NCBI GenBank assembly: GCA_019751875.1 | Contig: JAIEMV010000001.1 | Span: forward strand, 23,991-87,990 | Origin: Hyphomicrobium sp. | Lineage (GTDB): Bacteria; Pseudomonadota; Alphaproteobacteria; Rhizobiales; Hyphomicrobiaceae | Reading direction: 5' to 3' | DNA: 64,000 nt | Shown here: positions 47,361 to 56,645 of the stretch, piece by piece | Layout of the letters: each line of letters starts with the position of its first letter | Numbering within the stretch: the stretch's first letter is position 1 | Program-made: the position numbers and the translations under genes | The notes under the pieces: model-generated | Told to the model about the DNA's origin: nothing | What the model saw: only the letters and a program-made list of their open reading frames with translations | Database searches by the model: none

Positions 47361-49618
47361 CCGGTGGCCAACGCCGGATTCGCTTCAGGCGCTTTGTCGA
47401 CCGCTGCCGCTGCGATTGTCGGATTGGAGATCGGACGCGCTTCGATCAGGTCGATCATGGCTCCGATAACTTCCGGATCCTTCCAATAGTTGACATGGCC
47501 ACCGGGGCGCAGCGGCACGTTGCGCACGACACCGCCGCCGAACATTTCGATGCGATTGCCGATCGGGTCGTCGACGCGCCACATGTTCGTCCACGACATG
47601 AGCCGCGTATTGAGCGCTTCGGGGCCGGCGCTCTTCGCCTCGTAGCGCGCGAAATAGTATTGGTACAGGTGGGACAGGGGCGAGCCGAGGGTCAGAATAT
47701 CGACGCGGCGCGCGCGACGGATGGACGGTTGATCGCGATTTGCGCTCAGGTAGTCATGCAAGATGACACTGCCCTGGCTGTGGGCAACGAAGACGAGACG
47801 GTCGAACTTTTCGCGATCAACGATCTCTTTCATGACGACGTCGAGACGGGCTTCGATCCGGGTCCGGCGCGGGTGCGCAACACCCCTGTGTGTAGGCGTC
47901 GGCAGCAGCATCCGCGACAGCGCAAAGCGGGGCGTAAACTGGTGATCGACAACATCGCGGCCGATCTGGAGGATGCCACGGGCGGCATGTTGAAGGGCGC
48001 GAAAGGCGTAGAATGCCAGCGATAAGGCCGAGCCGCCGCCAACGATGAACTTGACCACGTCCTGCCACGGCAGAAGGCGCACATCGACCTGCTTGTAGAA
48101 ATCAACAGGGATGTAGTCGCGCCAGTAGAATATGATGAGATTGAACAAAGTGCCCGTGAGCAAGACGAAGATTGCGACCGGGTTCACAATCATGCGGGGC
48201 ATCCAGAAGGAGGCGAGACGGCGCGTGCGCCGAGCGGGAATGCGCAATACGGAACGTAAAATTGCGATGCAGAAGAACGTGACGGCTAGCGCTGAGACGA
48301 CAATGAGATTGAAAACGACGATACCAACCAGATTTTTTTGCACGTCGGCCAAGTAACTGCAGGCGTGCATCGTGTCCTGCCGGCAGGCGCTGGCCGTGCG
48401 CTCGTTGAAGTCGAGGGTGACGAAAATGAAGATCCAGAGAAGCGCGATTGCGATTTTGTAGATGACGCCCTGGGCAACGCTCAGGCTCACGGCGGCGGCG
48501 GGGCGGATGAGGGGGATGCGCTCGGTCCTGTCGCGTTCGAGCCACTGCTGAATGACCAGCGCGCCGAGCGCCAGGATCGCGAACAGCATCGCGTAATTCC
48601 AAACCGCCCAGAACCCAAAGATGATGAGCCCTGCGGCCATCAGATAGACAGCAGGATTGGTTAGCGCATCTCCCGGCAACACGTTCAAGGCTGCGAAGAT
48701 GGCCGCTGCGGACAACCACGCGAACATCGTCGTGGACATGCCAATATCGGTGAGCGCGATGTCGCGGTAAACGCGCCATCGAGCAAAGATAAGTGCTGAT
48801 CCGCCAAGCAGAAGGAGTAGCGCGATCATGACATGCGGCAAATCGAAGAGAAACAGGGGCTGAAGGTTCGGTGTCTCCAGCATTTTTTGGCGTAGCAGAA
48901 GGGCCAAGGCACATACGAGGGCGACGAGATTGAGCCCGGTGATGGGCCAACGCAGAATCCAGTTTGCGATGCGGATGAGGTACGCGATTAAGCTGGCGAA
49001 GACGTTGCGGGTCCTGTCAAAAAAGCATTCTCCCAGCACCTGGGGCGCTTCGTAAAATAGGTTGAGCATGGCAAGCGCATTGGCCAGCGTCCCGGTTCCC
49101 AGTCCCGCGAGATCGGCCCAGGTCACCTCCATGACCGCAATGTCGTCGCCCCCTCGCGTGCGGCCGCGACGAACAAAACCTTTGAAGCGCAGATTCGGTC
49201 GGTTGCGACCCCGATCGGGGAGATCATAGACTTCGCTATGGTTCTCGAACGTTGGACCATCGGGCATTTCGGCTAGGCGCGGTATCAAGCGGTCGTTGAT
49301 CCAACCGGCTTCCGTTTCGCCGGCCCCGTGGACAACGATCAAGCCGATGCGTTCTGGGGAACGGAGATCGTCTGCAACTGCTACAGCTTCAGCTTCACTG
49401 CTGGCCTTCACCCCTGGCTTCCCCCGTGCTCGTTCGACTTTTTGACGGATCTCCCGGACCGCCTCTCTTCCTACCATGCTAAATAGGGGCAGCATCGGGT
49501 CGGTGAGGCCTCTGGCGAAGCCTCCGGCCTCAAGGTAAACGGGAGAAGCCTGAAACATAGGCAACCGAGCGTCCGGCTCCTTTCGTGCTTTATTTTTAAG
49601 CAGGAACCGCCTGGCCAC
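47357..49618 (-). CDS. Large membrane protein with split alpha/beta-hydrolase motifs
   Basis: I do not recognise a named family. The 753-residue protein has a soluble N-terminus with IGLIVVHGAGETEAGW (96-101, an oxyanion-type HGxGE), then a membrane block of about eight hydrophobic segments (roughly 200-500), then a soluble C-terminus with VFVAHSQGSVILHDYL (nucleophile elbow, Ser614), TLGSPLSHLY, WRVDDPIGN (Asp683/684) and GGHVNYW (His708). These fit a Ser-Asp-His hydrolase whose fold is interrupted by a membrane domain. A lipase- or esterase-like role at the membrane is plausible but the substrate is unknown. It is divergent from the Anbu operon with 113 bases between. Confidence 0.7.
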   Translation of the reverse strand: MARRFLLKNKARKEPDARLPMFQASPVYLEAGGFARGLTDPMLPLFSMVGREAVREIRQKVERARGKPGVKASSEAEAVAVADDLRSPERIGLIVVHGAGETEAGWINDRLIPRLAEMPDGPTFENHSEVYDLPDRGRNRPNLRFKGFVRRGRTRGGDDIAVMEVTWADLAGLGTGTLANALAMLNLFYEAPQVLGECFFDRTRNVFASLIAYLIRIANWILRWPITGLNLVALVCALALLLRQKMLETPNLQPLFLFDLPHVMIALLLLLGGSALIFARWRVYRDIALTDIGMSTTMFAWLSAAAIFAALNVLPGDALTNPAVYLMAAGLIIFGFWAVWNYAMLFAILALGALVIQQWLERDRTERIPLIRPAAAVSLSVAQGVIYKIAIALLWIFIFVTLDFNERTASACRQDTMHACSYLADVQKNLVGIVVFNLIVVSALAVTFFCIAILRSVLRIPARRTRRLASFWMPRMIVNPVAIFVLLTGTLFNLIIFYWRDYIPVDFYKQVDVRLLPWQDVVKFIVGGGSALSLAFYAFRALQHAARGILQIGRDVVDHQFTPRFALSRMLLPTPTHRGVAHPRRTRIEARLDVVMKEIVDREKFDRLVFVAHSQGSVILHDYLSANRDQPSIRRARRVDILTLGSPLSHLYQYYFARYEAKSAGPEALNTRLMSWTNMWRVDDPIGNRIEMFGGGVVRNVPLRPGGHVNYWKDPEVIGAMIDLIEARPISNPTIAAAAVDKAPEANPALATG

Positions 49619-49731
49619 CCGTCATTGAACTAATGTTCTCAAACTAACACGTTGACCTCGAAGGTTTTTTCAATTGGCCCGCTCTTTGCGCTAAATTACT
49701 CAACAATGCTGGAACTGGGGGACCGTCCGAC

Positions 49732-51147
49732 GTGTCGAAAGCCTTCGACGAGATGAATGGCTTCGGCGGGGGCGTGCGCGAGCCGTACCGCGCCGTCGCC
49801 GAGTGGCTTGAAACCCAAAAAATCGACGACCTCAAAAAGAAGAGGACGGAGGCTGAGGCCTTGTTTCGCCGGACCGGGATTACGTTTGCTGTCTATGGCG
49901 ATGGGCAGGCCGCGGAACGGCTGATCCCTTTCGATATCATACCCCGCATCATCTCGGCCTCCGAGTGGCGCCGGCTGGCGGCCGGCATTGAGCAGCGGGT
50001 GAAGGCGCTCAATGCCTTCATGTATGACATCTACCACCGGCAGGAGATCCTCCGTGCAGGGCGGATCCCGGAAGAACTGGTGGTCCAGAACACAGCGTTC
50101 GTGCCGGAAATGATCGGGGTCGATCCGCCGCTCGGCATCTATTCGCACATCATCGGCATCGATATCGTGCGCACGGGGCCGAATGAGTTCTACGTGCTGG
50201 AGGACAACACGCGCACGCCATCCGGCGTCTCCTACATGTTGGAGAACCGGGAAACGATGATGCACATGTTTCCCGATCTCTTCGCGAAGAACCGTGTGGC
50301 GCCGATCGAGACCTATCCTGACAACCTTTTGAAGACCCTGGAGAGCGTGGCGGACAAGAACCTCGACCGCGATCCCAACATCGCGCTGCTCACGCCCGGC
50401 CTTTATAACAGTGCCTACTTTGAGCACTCATTCCTCGCCGATCAGATGGGCGTTGAGCTCGTCGAGGGGCAGGATCTGGTCGTGCTCGACGGCACGCTCT
50501 ACATGAAGACGACGCAGGGGTTGAAGCAGGTCGACGTGCTCTACCGGCGCATTGATGACGATTATCTCGATCCCCTTGTGTTCGATCCTACGTCTCTACT
50601 CGGCGTGCCAGGCCTGTTCGATGTGTACCGATCGGGCAAGGTCACCATCGTCAACGCACCGGGCGCTGGAATTGCCGACGATAAGGCGATCTACAGCTAC
50701 ATTCCGGAGATCGTAAAATTTTATACGGGGGCGCCCCCGATCCTACACAATGTGCCGACACGCAACTGTCGCGACCCCCAAGAACTCGCCTACGTGCTCG
50801 AGCATCTGCAAGAACTCGTCGTAAAGGAAGTGCATGGATCGGGCGGCTACGGGATGCTCGTCGGCCCGACGGCTTCTGCGAAGGAGATCGAGGCCTTCCG
50901 CGAAAAGCTGAAGGCAAAGCCGCATAACTATATTGCGCAACCGACGCTTGCCCTATCGACCTGCCCGACGCTGGTGGACAGCGGGTTGGCGCCGCGCCAT
51001 CTCGATCTCAGACCGTTCGTGCTGATCGGAGATCGCGTGCGTCTCGTTCCCGGCGGATTGACGCGCGTGGCGTTGCGAGATGGTTCGCTTGTCGTGAATT
51101 CCAGCCAGGGAGGCGGAACTAAGGATACGTGGATTCTGCAGGACTAA
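49732..51147 (+). CDS. Circularly permuted ATP-grasp family protein (Anbu-cluster gene 1)
   Basis: The 471-residue protein matches the circularly permuted ATP-grasp family found with alpha-E, transglutaminase and Anbu genes. Typical parts are PFDIIPRIISASEWRRLAAG, AFMYDIYHRQEIL, VLEDNTRTPSGVSYMLENR, LTPGLYNSAYFEHSFLADQM and VVKEVHGSGGYGMLVG. By family logic it forms an amide or peptide bond with ATP; the product is unknown. The start is GTG with GGGGGA about nine bases upstream. The next gene follows after 48 bases. Confidence 0.9.
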   Translation: MSKAFDEMNGFGGGVREPYRAVAEWLETQKIDDLKKKRTEAEALFRRTGITFAVYGDGQAAERLIPFDIIPRIISASEWRRLAAGIEQRVKALNAFMYDIYHRQEILRAGRIPEELVVQNTAFVPEMIGVDPPLGIYSHIIGIDIVRTGPNEFYVLEDNTRTPSGVSYMLENRETMMHMFPDLFAKNRVAPIETYPDNLLKTLESVADKNLDRDPNIALLTPGLYNSAYFEHSFLADQMGVELVEGQDLVVLDGTLYMKTTQGLKQVDVLYRRIDDDYLDPLVFDPTSLLGVPGLFDVYRSGKVTIVNAPGAGIADDKAIYSYIPEIVKFYTGAPPILHNVPTRNCRDPQELAYVLEHLQELVVKEVHGSGGYGMLVGPTASAKEIEAFREKLKAKPHNYIAQPTLALSTCPTLVDSGLAPRHLDLRPFVLIGDRVRLVPGGLTRVALRDGSLVVNSSQGGGTKDTWILQD

Positions 51148-51195
51148 GGGACGTCTTTACGCGCAAGCCCATCAACGAGAACACGGGTTCATCCC

Positions 51196-52143
51196 ATGCT
51201 TGGCCGCACGGCAAACGATCTTTTCTGGCTCTCGCGGTATCTGGAACGCGCGGAAAACATGGCCCGGCTCATAGAGGTCGGCTATCGCATTGCGCTGCTT
51301 CCACGTGAGGGCGAAGGCTACAACGAGGAGTGGCGGTCGACGCTGCAAAGTGCCGGTTGCGAGACGGGCTATCTCGCGCGGCACGAGGCACTGACTACCG
51401 ACGAGGTGATCGATTATCTACTATTTGATGGCGACAATCCTTCGAGTGTCCGCTCTTGCATCTCGATTGCACGGCGTAATGCCCGTGCGCAGCGCACAGC
51501 GCTGACGCGGGAAATGTGGGAGAGCCTGAACAGCGCCTGGATCGACTTCGAAGCGATTAATCCGCGCGATATCACTTCCGATCGGCTGCCTGCACTGCTC
51601 GACTGGATCAAGGAGCGGTCTGCGACCTACAGAGGCGCGCTTCTCAATACGATCTTGCGCAATGATACGTTCTACTTCAGCCAGGTCGGGACATTTCTTG
51701 AGCGGGCGGACAACACCGCGCGCATCCTCGACGTGAAGTATTTCGTGCTGCTGCCAAGCTATGAGATGATTGGCTCGAGCGTCGACAATTTGCAGTGGGC
51801 GTCGATTTTGCGGTCAGTCTCTGCGCACCGAAGCTACAGGTGGGTCTACCGGCAGGCGTACAAGCCCTGGAATATCGCAGATTACTTGATCTTGAACGCT
51901 GAGATGCCCCGATCTCTCAGAGCTTGCTACATTGAGATCGATCAGGCTGTAGCCGGCTTGAAAAAGTTCTACGAGCAGACGGACGACTGCGTACCAAGTG
52001 CGCACGCGACTCTGTCGATGCTGGAAAACGGCGACATCGACACCATTTTCCAGTCGGGTCTGCACGAGTTTCTGACCGACTTCCTCGACCGCAACAACCG
52101 TTTGGGCCAGGAAATCTCGGTGGCGTACCATTTCAACGGTTGA
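51196..52143 (+). CDS. Alpha-E domain protein (Anbu-cluster gene 2)
   Basis: The 315-residue all-helical protein begins MLGRTANDLFWLSRYLERAEN, the diagnostic start of alpha-E proteins, with later FLERADNTARILDVKYFVLLP. The biochemical role is unknown; it regularly accompanies the ATP-grasp and transglutaminase genes and may act as their partner. It ends seven bases before the transglutaminase ATG, indicating translational coupling. Confidence 0.9.
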   Translation: MLGRTANDLFWLSRYLERAENMARLIEVGYRIALLPREGEGYNEEWRSTLQSAGCETGYLARHEALTTDEVIDYLLFDGDNPSSVRSCISIARRNARAQRTALTREMWESLNSAWIDFEAINPRDITSDRLPALLDWIKERSATYRGALLNTILRNDTFYFSQVGTFLERADNTARILDVKYFVLLPSYEMIGSSVDNLQWASILRSVSAHRSYRWVYRQAYKPWNIADYLILNAEMPRSLRACYIEIDQAVAGLKKFYEQTDDCVPSAHATLSMLENGDIDTIFQSGLHEFLTDFLDRNNRLGQEISVAYHFNG

Positions 52144-52150
52144 GGCGACC

Positions 52151-52966
52151 ATGCTGCTGAGCGTGAAGCACACAACGACCTATCGCTACGATACACTTGC
52201 GCGCTACGCGATCGAGAGCCTCCGCCTGACGCCTCCGACGTTCGACGGCCAGAAAGTGCTCTCATGGCAGTTGAACGCTCCCGGCATCGACAGAGCGGCG
52301 CAGTTCCAGGATGGCTTCGGCAACGTCGTGCATCTGACGGTACTTCAAGATGAGCACAACAGCATCACGATCGAGGCTACGGGGGTTGTCGAGACCCAAG
52401 ATCGGATCGGAGTCGCCAAAGGGTTATCCGAGCCGGCGCCACTTCGTGTTTACCTGCGCGAGACGCCGCGCACGGCGCCGGACGATGCGATCCGTGGCCT
52501 GGCCGCGAAATGCAAGGGCGGCTGCACGCTCGACCAGCTGCACCGGCTGATGCATTCGGTGCGCGAAGCTGTGAGTTACGAAGTCGGCACGACACATTCG
52601 CATACGAGCGCGGCGGAAGCGCTCGCGGATGGGAAAGGGGTTTGTCAGGATTACGCGCATATCTTCATTTCGGGCGCGCGGACGCTCGGAATTCCAGCGC
52701 GCTACGTCAACGGTTACTTCTTCGCCGGCACGCCTGACCCTTCTGACGCTCATCATGCATGGGCCGAGGCCTGGGTCGACGGTTTGGGGTGGGTCGGCTT
52801 CGATCCAGCCAATCTGATTTGTCCCACGGAGCGCTATGTACGGTTGGCGACAGGTCTCGATGCGGCAACGGCGGCGCCCATCAGGGGCAATCGGCGCGGC
52901 GGGCAGAATGAGACACTTGACGTGGTGGTCGAAGTCCAGCAGCAAGGCGCTCAACAGCAGCAATAA
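52151..52966 (+). CDS. Transglutaminase-like cysteine peptidase (Anbu-cluster gene 3)
   Basis: The 271-residue protein has an N-terminal beta region (KHTTTYRYD, SLRLTPP) and a transglutaminase-like core with a complete triad: Cys165 in GKGVCQDYAHIF, His202 in DAHHAWAEAWVDGLGW and Asp218 in FDPAN. Bacterial members usually act as peptidases or amide-bond editors. In this cluster it may process the product of the ATP-grasp enzyme; that is inference. The Gln-rich C-terminus is probably disordered. Anbu starts 17 bases later. Confidence 0.9.
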   Translation: MLLSVKHTTTYRYDTLARYAIESLRLTPPTFDGQKVLSWQLNAPGIDRAAQFQDGFGNVVHLTVLQDEHNSITIEATGVVETQDRIGVAKGLSEPAPLRVYLRETPRTAPDDAIRGLAAKCKGGCTLDQLHRLMHSVREAVSYEVGTTHSHTSAAEALADGKGVCQDYAHIFISGARTLGIPARYVNGYFFAGTPDPSDAHHAWAEAWVDGLGWVGFDPANLICPTERYVRLATGLDAATAAPIRGNRRGGQNETLDVVVEVQQQGAQQQQ

Positions 52967-52983
52967 TCGGGCGTTTCTTCTCC

Positions 52984-53715
52984 ATGACCTACTGCGTCGC
53001 CCTCCGTCTCGACAGCGGTATCGTCTTCGCCGCGGATACCCGTACAAATGCGGGTGTCGATAATATTTCGCAGTTCCGCAAGCTCCACTATTGGCGGCGG
53101 CCCGGTGATCGGGTCGTGGTGCTTCTGACGGCCGGCAATCTCGGAATCAGCCAGTCCGTCGTCAGCATTTTGAACGAGCAGCTGACGGACGGTTCAGGCG
53201 TCGAACACACGCTCATGACGGCGACGTCGATGTATCGGGCGGCGCGCATCGTCGGTGACGCAGTGCGTGAAGTGCGGCGGGTGGATGGCGAGGCACTGGA
53301 GGCGACCCGCAGCGGGTTTTATGCATCGTTCATTCTGGGCGGGCAGATCGGGTCGGAACAGCCACGCATCTTCCAGATCTATTCCGAGGGCAATTTCATC
53401 GAAGCGTCCGACGACGCGCCATTTCTACAGATCGGCGAGCACAAATACGGCAAGCCGATTCTCGATCGCGTGGCACAGCCGGGTATGCGGCTCGGCGAAG
53501 CGGCAAAACTTGTTTTGCTGTCATTTGATTCCACGCTCAGGTCGAACCTGTCGGTCGGTATGCCGGTGGATCTCTTACTGTACGAGCGCGATAGCCTTGA
53601 TGTGCATCGGTACCGGCGCATTTACCAAGACGACGAATACTTCAAGAAGCTGTCCGGATCCTGGGCGGCGGCCCTGCGCGAGGCATTCGGAAAGATCGAG
53701 GAATTCAAGGGCTGA
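52984..53715 (+). CDS. Anbu, ancestral beta-subunit proteasome homologue (Anbu-cluster gene 4)
   Basis: The 243-residue protein starts MTYCVALRLDSGIVFAADTR. After removal of Met it has Thr1, Asp17 (AADTR) and Lys32 (QFRKLHYW), matching the proteasome Thr/Asp/Lys catalytic set. VVLLTAGNLG and FYASFILGGQIG are further N-terminal-nucleophile hydrolase strands. Anbu proteins form open helical or ring-like multimers; a natural substrate is not established. Linkage to the three preceding genes is a widespread arrangement and suggests one pathway in which a peptide-like bond is built and cut. Confidence 0.9.
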   Translation: MTYCVALRLDSGIVFAADTRTNAGVDNISQFRKLHYWRRPGDRVVVLLTAGNLGISQSVVSILNEQLTDGSGVEHTLMTATSMYRAARIVGDAVREVRRVDGEALEATRSGFYASFILGGQIGSEQPRIFQIYSEGNFIEASDDAPFLQIGEHKYGKPILDRVAQPGMRLGEAAKLVLLSFDSTLRSNLSVGMPVDLLLYERDSLDVHRYRRIYQDDEYFKKLSGSWAAALREAFGKIEEFKG

Positions 53716-53813
53716 GGCGATCGCGCGCTTCGTCGATCTGTATTGGGAAGCTTTGGATCGGACAAAGGACGCGCTAGGGTGTGACCTCCCCTCCCAAGGA
53801 GCCCTGACCATTC

Positions 53814-54755
53814 ATGACGCCACCTCACACCGAGAGCCGCCTGACAGATCTGGTGACTGTGCGCGATTGGCTGCGCTATGCAGTGTCGCGGTTTCATTCA
53901 GAGCAACTGGTGTTCGGGCATGGCACGTCAACCGCGGTGGACGAAGCCGCATTTCTCATCCTGTCGGCGCTGGAGCTGCCGATCGATGAGCTTGAGCCGT
54001 GGCTCGACTGTCGCTTGACCGGAGGCGAGCGGTTCCGGATAGCGGAGCTCATCGATGCCCGGGTGACGACGCGGAAGCCGGCGCCCTACCTTGTCAATCG
54101 GGCGTACATCCGTGGGCGCGGCTTTTATGTAGACGAGCGGGTGATCGTACCGCGGTCCTATATAGGGGAACTGCTCGACGGCGAGCTGGAATCCATCGTA
54201 CCGGACCCGGAGGCTGTGACTTCGGTTCTCGATCTGTGCACAGGTTCGGGATGTCTTGCGATCCTGGCGGCGTTGACCTATCCGAACGCGATTGTCGATG
54301 CCGTTGATCTTTCAGACGATGCTCTGGCCGTGGCTAAGCGCAATGTCGCCGACTACGAACTCGAAGATCGGGTGACGTTGCAAAAGTCCGATCTGTTTTC
54401 GGCACTCGGCGGTCGGCGATATGATCTCATCATTTCAAATCCGCCCTACGTGGCCGCGGACACGGTGAGCGCGTTTCCGCCGGAATACAGGGCCGAACCG
54501 GTGATGGCTCATGCAGGCGGAGAAGACGGTCTCGATCTCGTTCGCAGAATCATTGAGGAGGCGCCCCGGCACCTGGAACGGGACGGGGTGCTCGTGGTTG
54601 AGGTCGGGACGGGCCTTGACATTCTCGAGGAGGACTATCCCAACTTGCCGTTCCTATGGCTCGAGACCGAAGATAGTTCAGGTGAGGTTTTCGCGCTGAC
54701 GCAGGCAGAGTTGCTGTCCGCCGCGCGGCCGGAGGGCCGGAGCCGCAAGCGCTGA
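53814..54755 (+). CDS. prmB: PrmB-like protein-(glutamine-N5) methyltransferase
   Basis: PrmB methylates a glutamine of ribosomal protein L3. The 313-residue protein has a helical N-terminal domain and a class I methyltransferase domain: VPRSYIGELLDGEL, LDLCTGSGCLAILAA (SAM loop), AVDLSDDAL and the catalytic SNPPYVAA. The VPRS motif and length favour PrmB over the release-factor enzyme PrmC. AAGGAG lies upstream. It follows Anbu by 98 bases. Confidence 0.9.
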   Translation: MTPPHTESRLTDLVTVRDWLRYAVSRFHSEQLVFGHGTSTAVDEAAFLILSALELPIDELEPWLDCRLTGGERFRIAELIDARVTTRKPAPYLVNRAYIRGRGFYVDERVIVPRSYIGELLDGELESIVPDPEAVTSVLDLCTGSGCLAILAALTYPNAIVDAVDLSDDALAVAKRNVADYELEDRVTLQKSDLFSALGGRRYDLIISNPPYVAADTVSAFPPEYRAEPVMAHAGGEDGLDLVRRIIEEAPRHLERDGVLVVEVGTGLDILEEDYPNLPFLWLETEDSSGEVFALTQAELLSAARPEGRSRKR

Positions 54756-55023
54756 CGAACCGGAGCGTATAATGCGTGCTGGTAATGACTACGCTTTAAC
54801 ACTGTGGTTGGCACGACGTCCCTGCTTCTGCTGCGGCTGTTGGTGCCTCGCTCGGGAAGATGCCAAGCGAACAAAGCGAGTCCTGAGATTCGTGCGAGCG
54901 GTGATGAAGGACTGGGAGGAGGCACGGCGCATACAGGAACAGGCACAGCGGCAGGCTTGACAGGACCCGCTCATCCGCCACCATGGCGTGGCCCGCCCCC
55001 TCCACCTTGAGCCGACGGATCTC

Positions 55024-56028
55024 ATGAGCCGCGCCTTCTTGTTTCTCATCGCGGCGACTTTGGGGAGCGCGTCTTGCATTGCGGAGACGCGTTCGGCACC
55101 GATCGTCATAAAATTCAGCCATGTGGCGGCACCCCAAGCGCATAAGAGCAAGGGCGCCGAACGGTTCAAGGCGCTTGCAGAAAAGTATACGAACGGGCGC
55201 GTGCGCATCGAACTGTTCCCGAATTCTCAGTTGTACAAGGACAAGGAGGAGCTGGAGGCCTTGCAGCTCGGCGCCGTTGAAATGCTGGCGCCGTCGTTAT
55301 CAAAATTCGGACCGCTGGGAATCAAAGCTTTCGAGGTGTTCGATATTCCTTATCTGTTCCGGAATACCGCAGAACTTGCACGGATAACTGAAGGTCCAAT
55401 CGGGGCGGAGATTCTCCAGAAGCTCGAGGCCAAGGGGATTGTGGGTCTGGGCTACTGGAACAACGGCTTCAAGAGCCTCTCGGCCAATACGCCGTTGCGG
55501 CAGCCGGATGATCTGCTAGGTCTCAAGGTGCGCATTCAGTCGTCGCGCGTCATTGAAGAACAGATGACGGCGCTCGGCGCACTACCGCAGGTGCTGGCGT
55601 TCTCAGAGACCTATCAGGCTCTGTCGTCGGGCGTGGTGGACGGGACTGAAAATCCTCATTCAAACTTCTATAATCAGAAAATGTTCGAGGTGCAGCGGCA
55701 CGCGACGATCACCAATCATGGTTTTCTTGGATACGCGCTCATCATCAATCGCGACTTCTGGAACGGCCTGCCGCTGGATATCCGCGAGGCGATCGGCCGC
55801 GCGGTGCGCGAAGCGACGCCGTTCGCCAATGCCGAAGCCGAGAAGGAAAATAACGACGCGCTCGCAGCGATGATCAAGAGCGGGAAAACTGACTTTCATG
55901 AGCCCAGTGCCGAAGAGCTCGAGGCTTGGGAGGCAGCGCTATTTCCTGTGCGTGCGCGTATGGCCGACAGGATTGGCGCCGATCTGCTCCGCCGCATTGA
56001 AGCGGAGTTGGCGAGGCCCGGGTCATGA
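55024..56028 (+). CDS. dctP: TRAP transporter substrate-binding protein (DctP type)
   Basis: The periplasmic receptor of a tripartite transporter. I start it at MSRAFLFLIAATLG, which gives a signal peptide (about 1-21, ending IAET). The mature part shows IKFSHVAAPQAHKSKGAERF, ELFPNSQLYKDKEEL and the ligand-contact segments LKVRIQSSRVIEEQ and SGVVDGTENPHSNFYNQK. The conserved Arg of LKVRIQSS usually binds a carboxylate, so an organic acid is likely; which one is unknown. It overlaps dctQ by four bases. Confidence 0.9.
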   Translation: MSRAFLFLIAATLGSASCIAETRSAPIVIKFSHVAAPQAHKSKGAERFKALAEKYTNGRVRIELFPNSQLYKDKEELEALQLGAVEMLAPSLSKFGPLGIKAFEVFDIPYLFRNTAELARITEGPIGAEILQKLEAKGIVGLGYWNNGFKSLSANTPLRQPDDLLGLKVRIQSSRVIEEQMTALGALPQVLAFSETYQALSSGVVDGTENPHSNFYNQKMFEVQRHATITNHGFLGYALIINRDFWNGLPLDIREAIGRAVREATPFANAEAEKENNDALAAMIKSGKTDFHEPSAEELEAWEAALFPVRARMADRIGADLLRRIEAELARPGS

Positions 56029-56645
56029 CATCGGGACCCGGCCTGCGCTGGCTCGACCGGCTGGAGGAGACCCTCATCGCAACGCTCATGGGGCTTGCGA
56101 CCCTGGTGATCTTCGTGGCCGTGGTGCATCGCTACTCGCTCTCGCATCTGGGTGGGCTTGTCGTCTGGGCGCGCGACGCCGGTTATCCGGCCCTGTCTGA
56201 GACTTTGCGCGCGATCTACTTCTGGCTTCTCTCGATCCGGCTCACGTGGGCGCAAGAGCTTTGCATTTATCTTTTCGTCTGGATGGCCAAATTCGGAGCA
56301 GCTTACGGGGTGCGCACCGGCATCCACGTCGGTGTCGACGTTCTGGTCAACCAGCTGAGGCCGGAGTGGCGGCATCGGCTTGTTTTGTTTGGGCTGTTCT
56401 GTGGAGCTCTTTTCACCGCATTCGTCGGGTGGCTCGGCGCGCGTCTCGTTGCGCACTTATTTTACTCGGGGCAGGTTTCGGCAGTTCTCGAAGCCCCGAT
56501 GTGGTTCGTTTATCTCTGCCTACCCCTGGGCTCGTTTCTGATGAGCTTCCGGTTCCTGCAGGTCGCCGCACACTTTTCTAGAACGGGTGAATTACCGCAT
56601 CACGATCCGGCGAGCGAAGTCATGACGGATGAGGTTCGGTCGTGA
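56025..56645 (+). CDS. dctQ: TRAP transporter small permease (DctQ type)
   Basis: The 206-residue membrane protein has four main hydrophobic segments and the DctQ signature WAQELCIYLFVWMAKFGAAYGVR. The N-terminal part has an extra loop (about 45-80). It is the small membrane subunit that joins DctM. Both neighbours overlap it by four bases, so the operon is tightly coupled. Confidence 0.9.
   Translation: MTSGPGLRWLDRLEETLIATLMGLATLVIFVAVVHRYSLSHLGGLVVWARDAGYPALSETLRAIYFWLLSIRLTWAQELCIYLFVWMAKFGAAYGVRTGIHVGVDVLVNQLRPEWRHRLVLFGLFCGALFTAFVGWLGARLVAHLFYSGQVSAVLEAPMWFVYLCLPLGSFLMSFRFLQVAAHFSRTGELPHHDPASEVMTDEVRS

Noticed and set aside
54772..54960. 62-residue open frame between prmB and the TRAP operon
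   Set aside because: The Cys/Trp-rich N-terminal half looks non-coding, and no ribosome site or terminator supports it, although the last 20 residues look helical.
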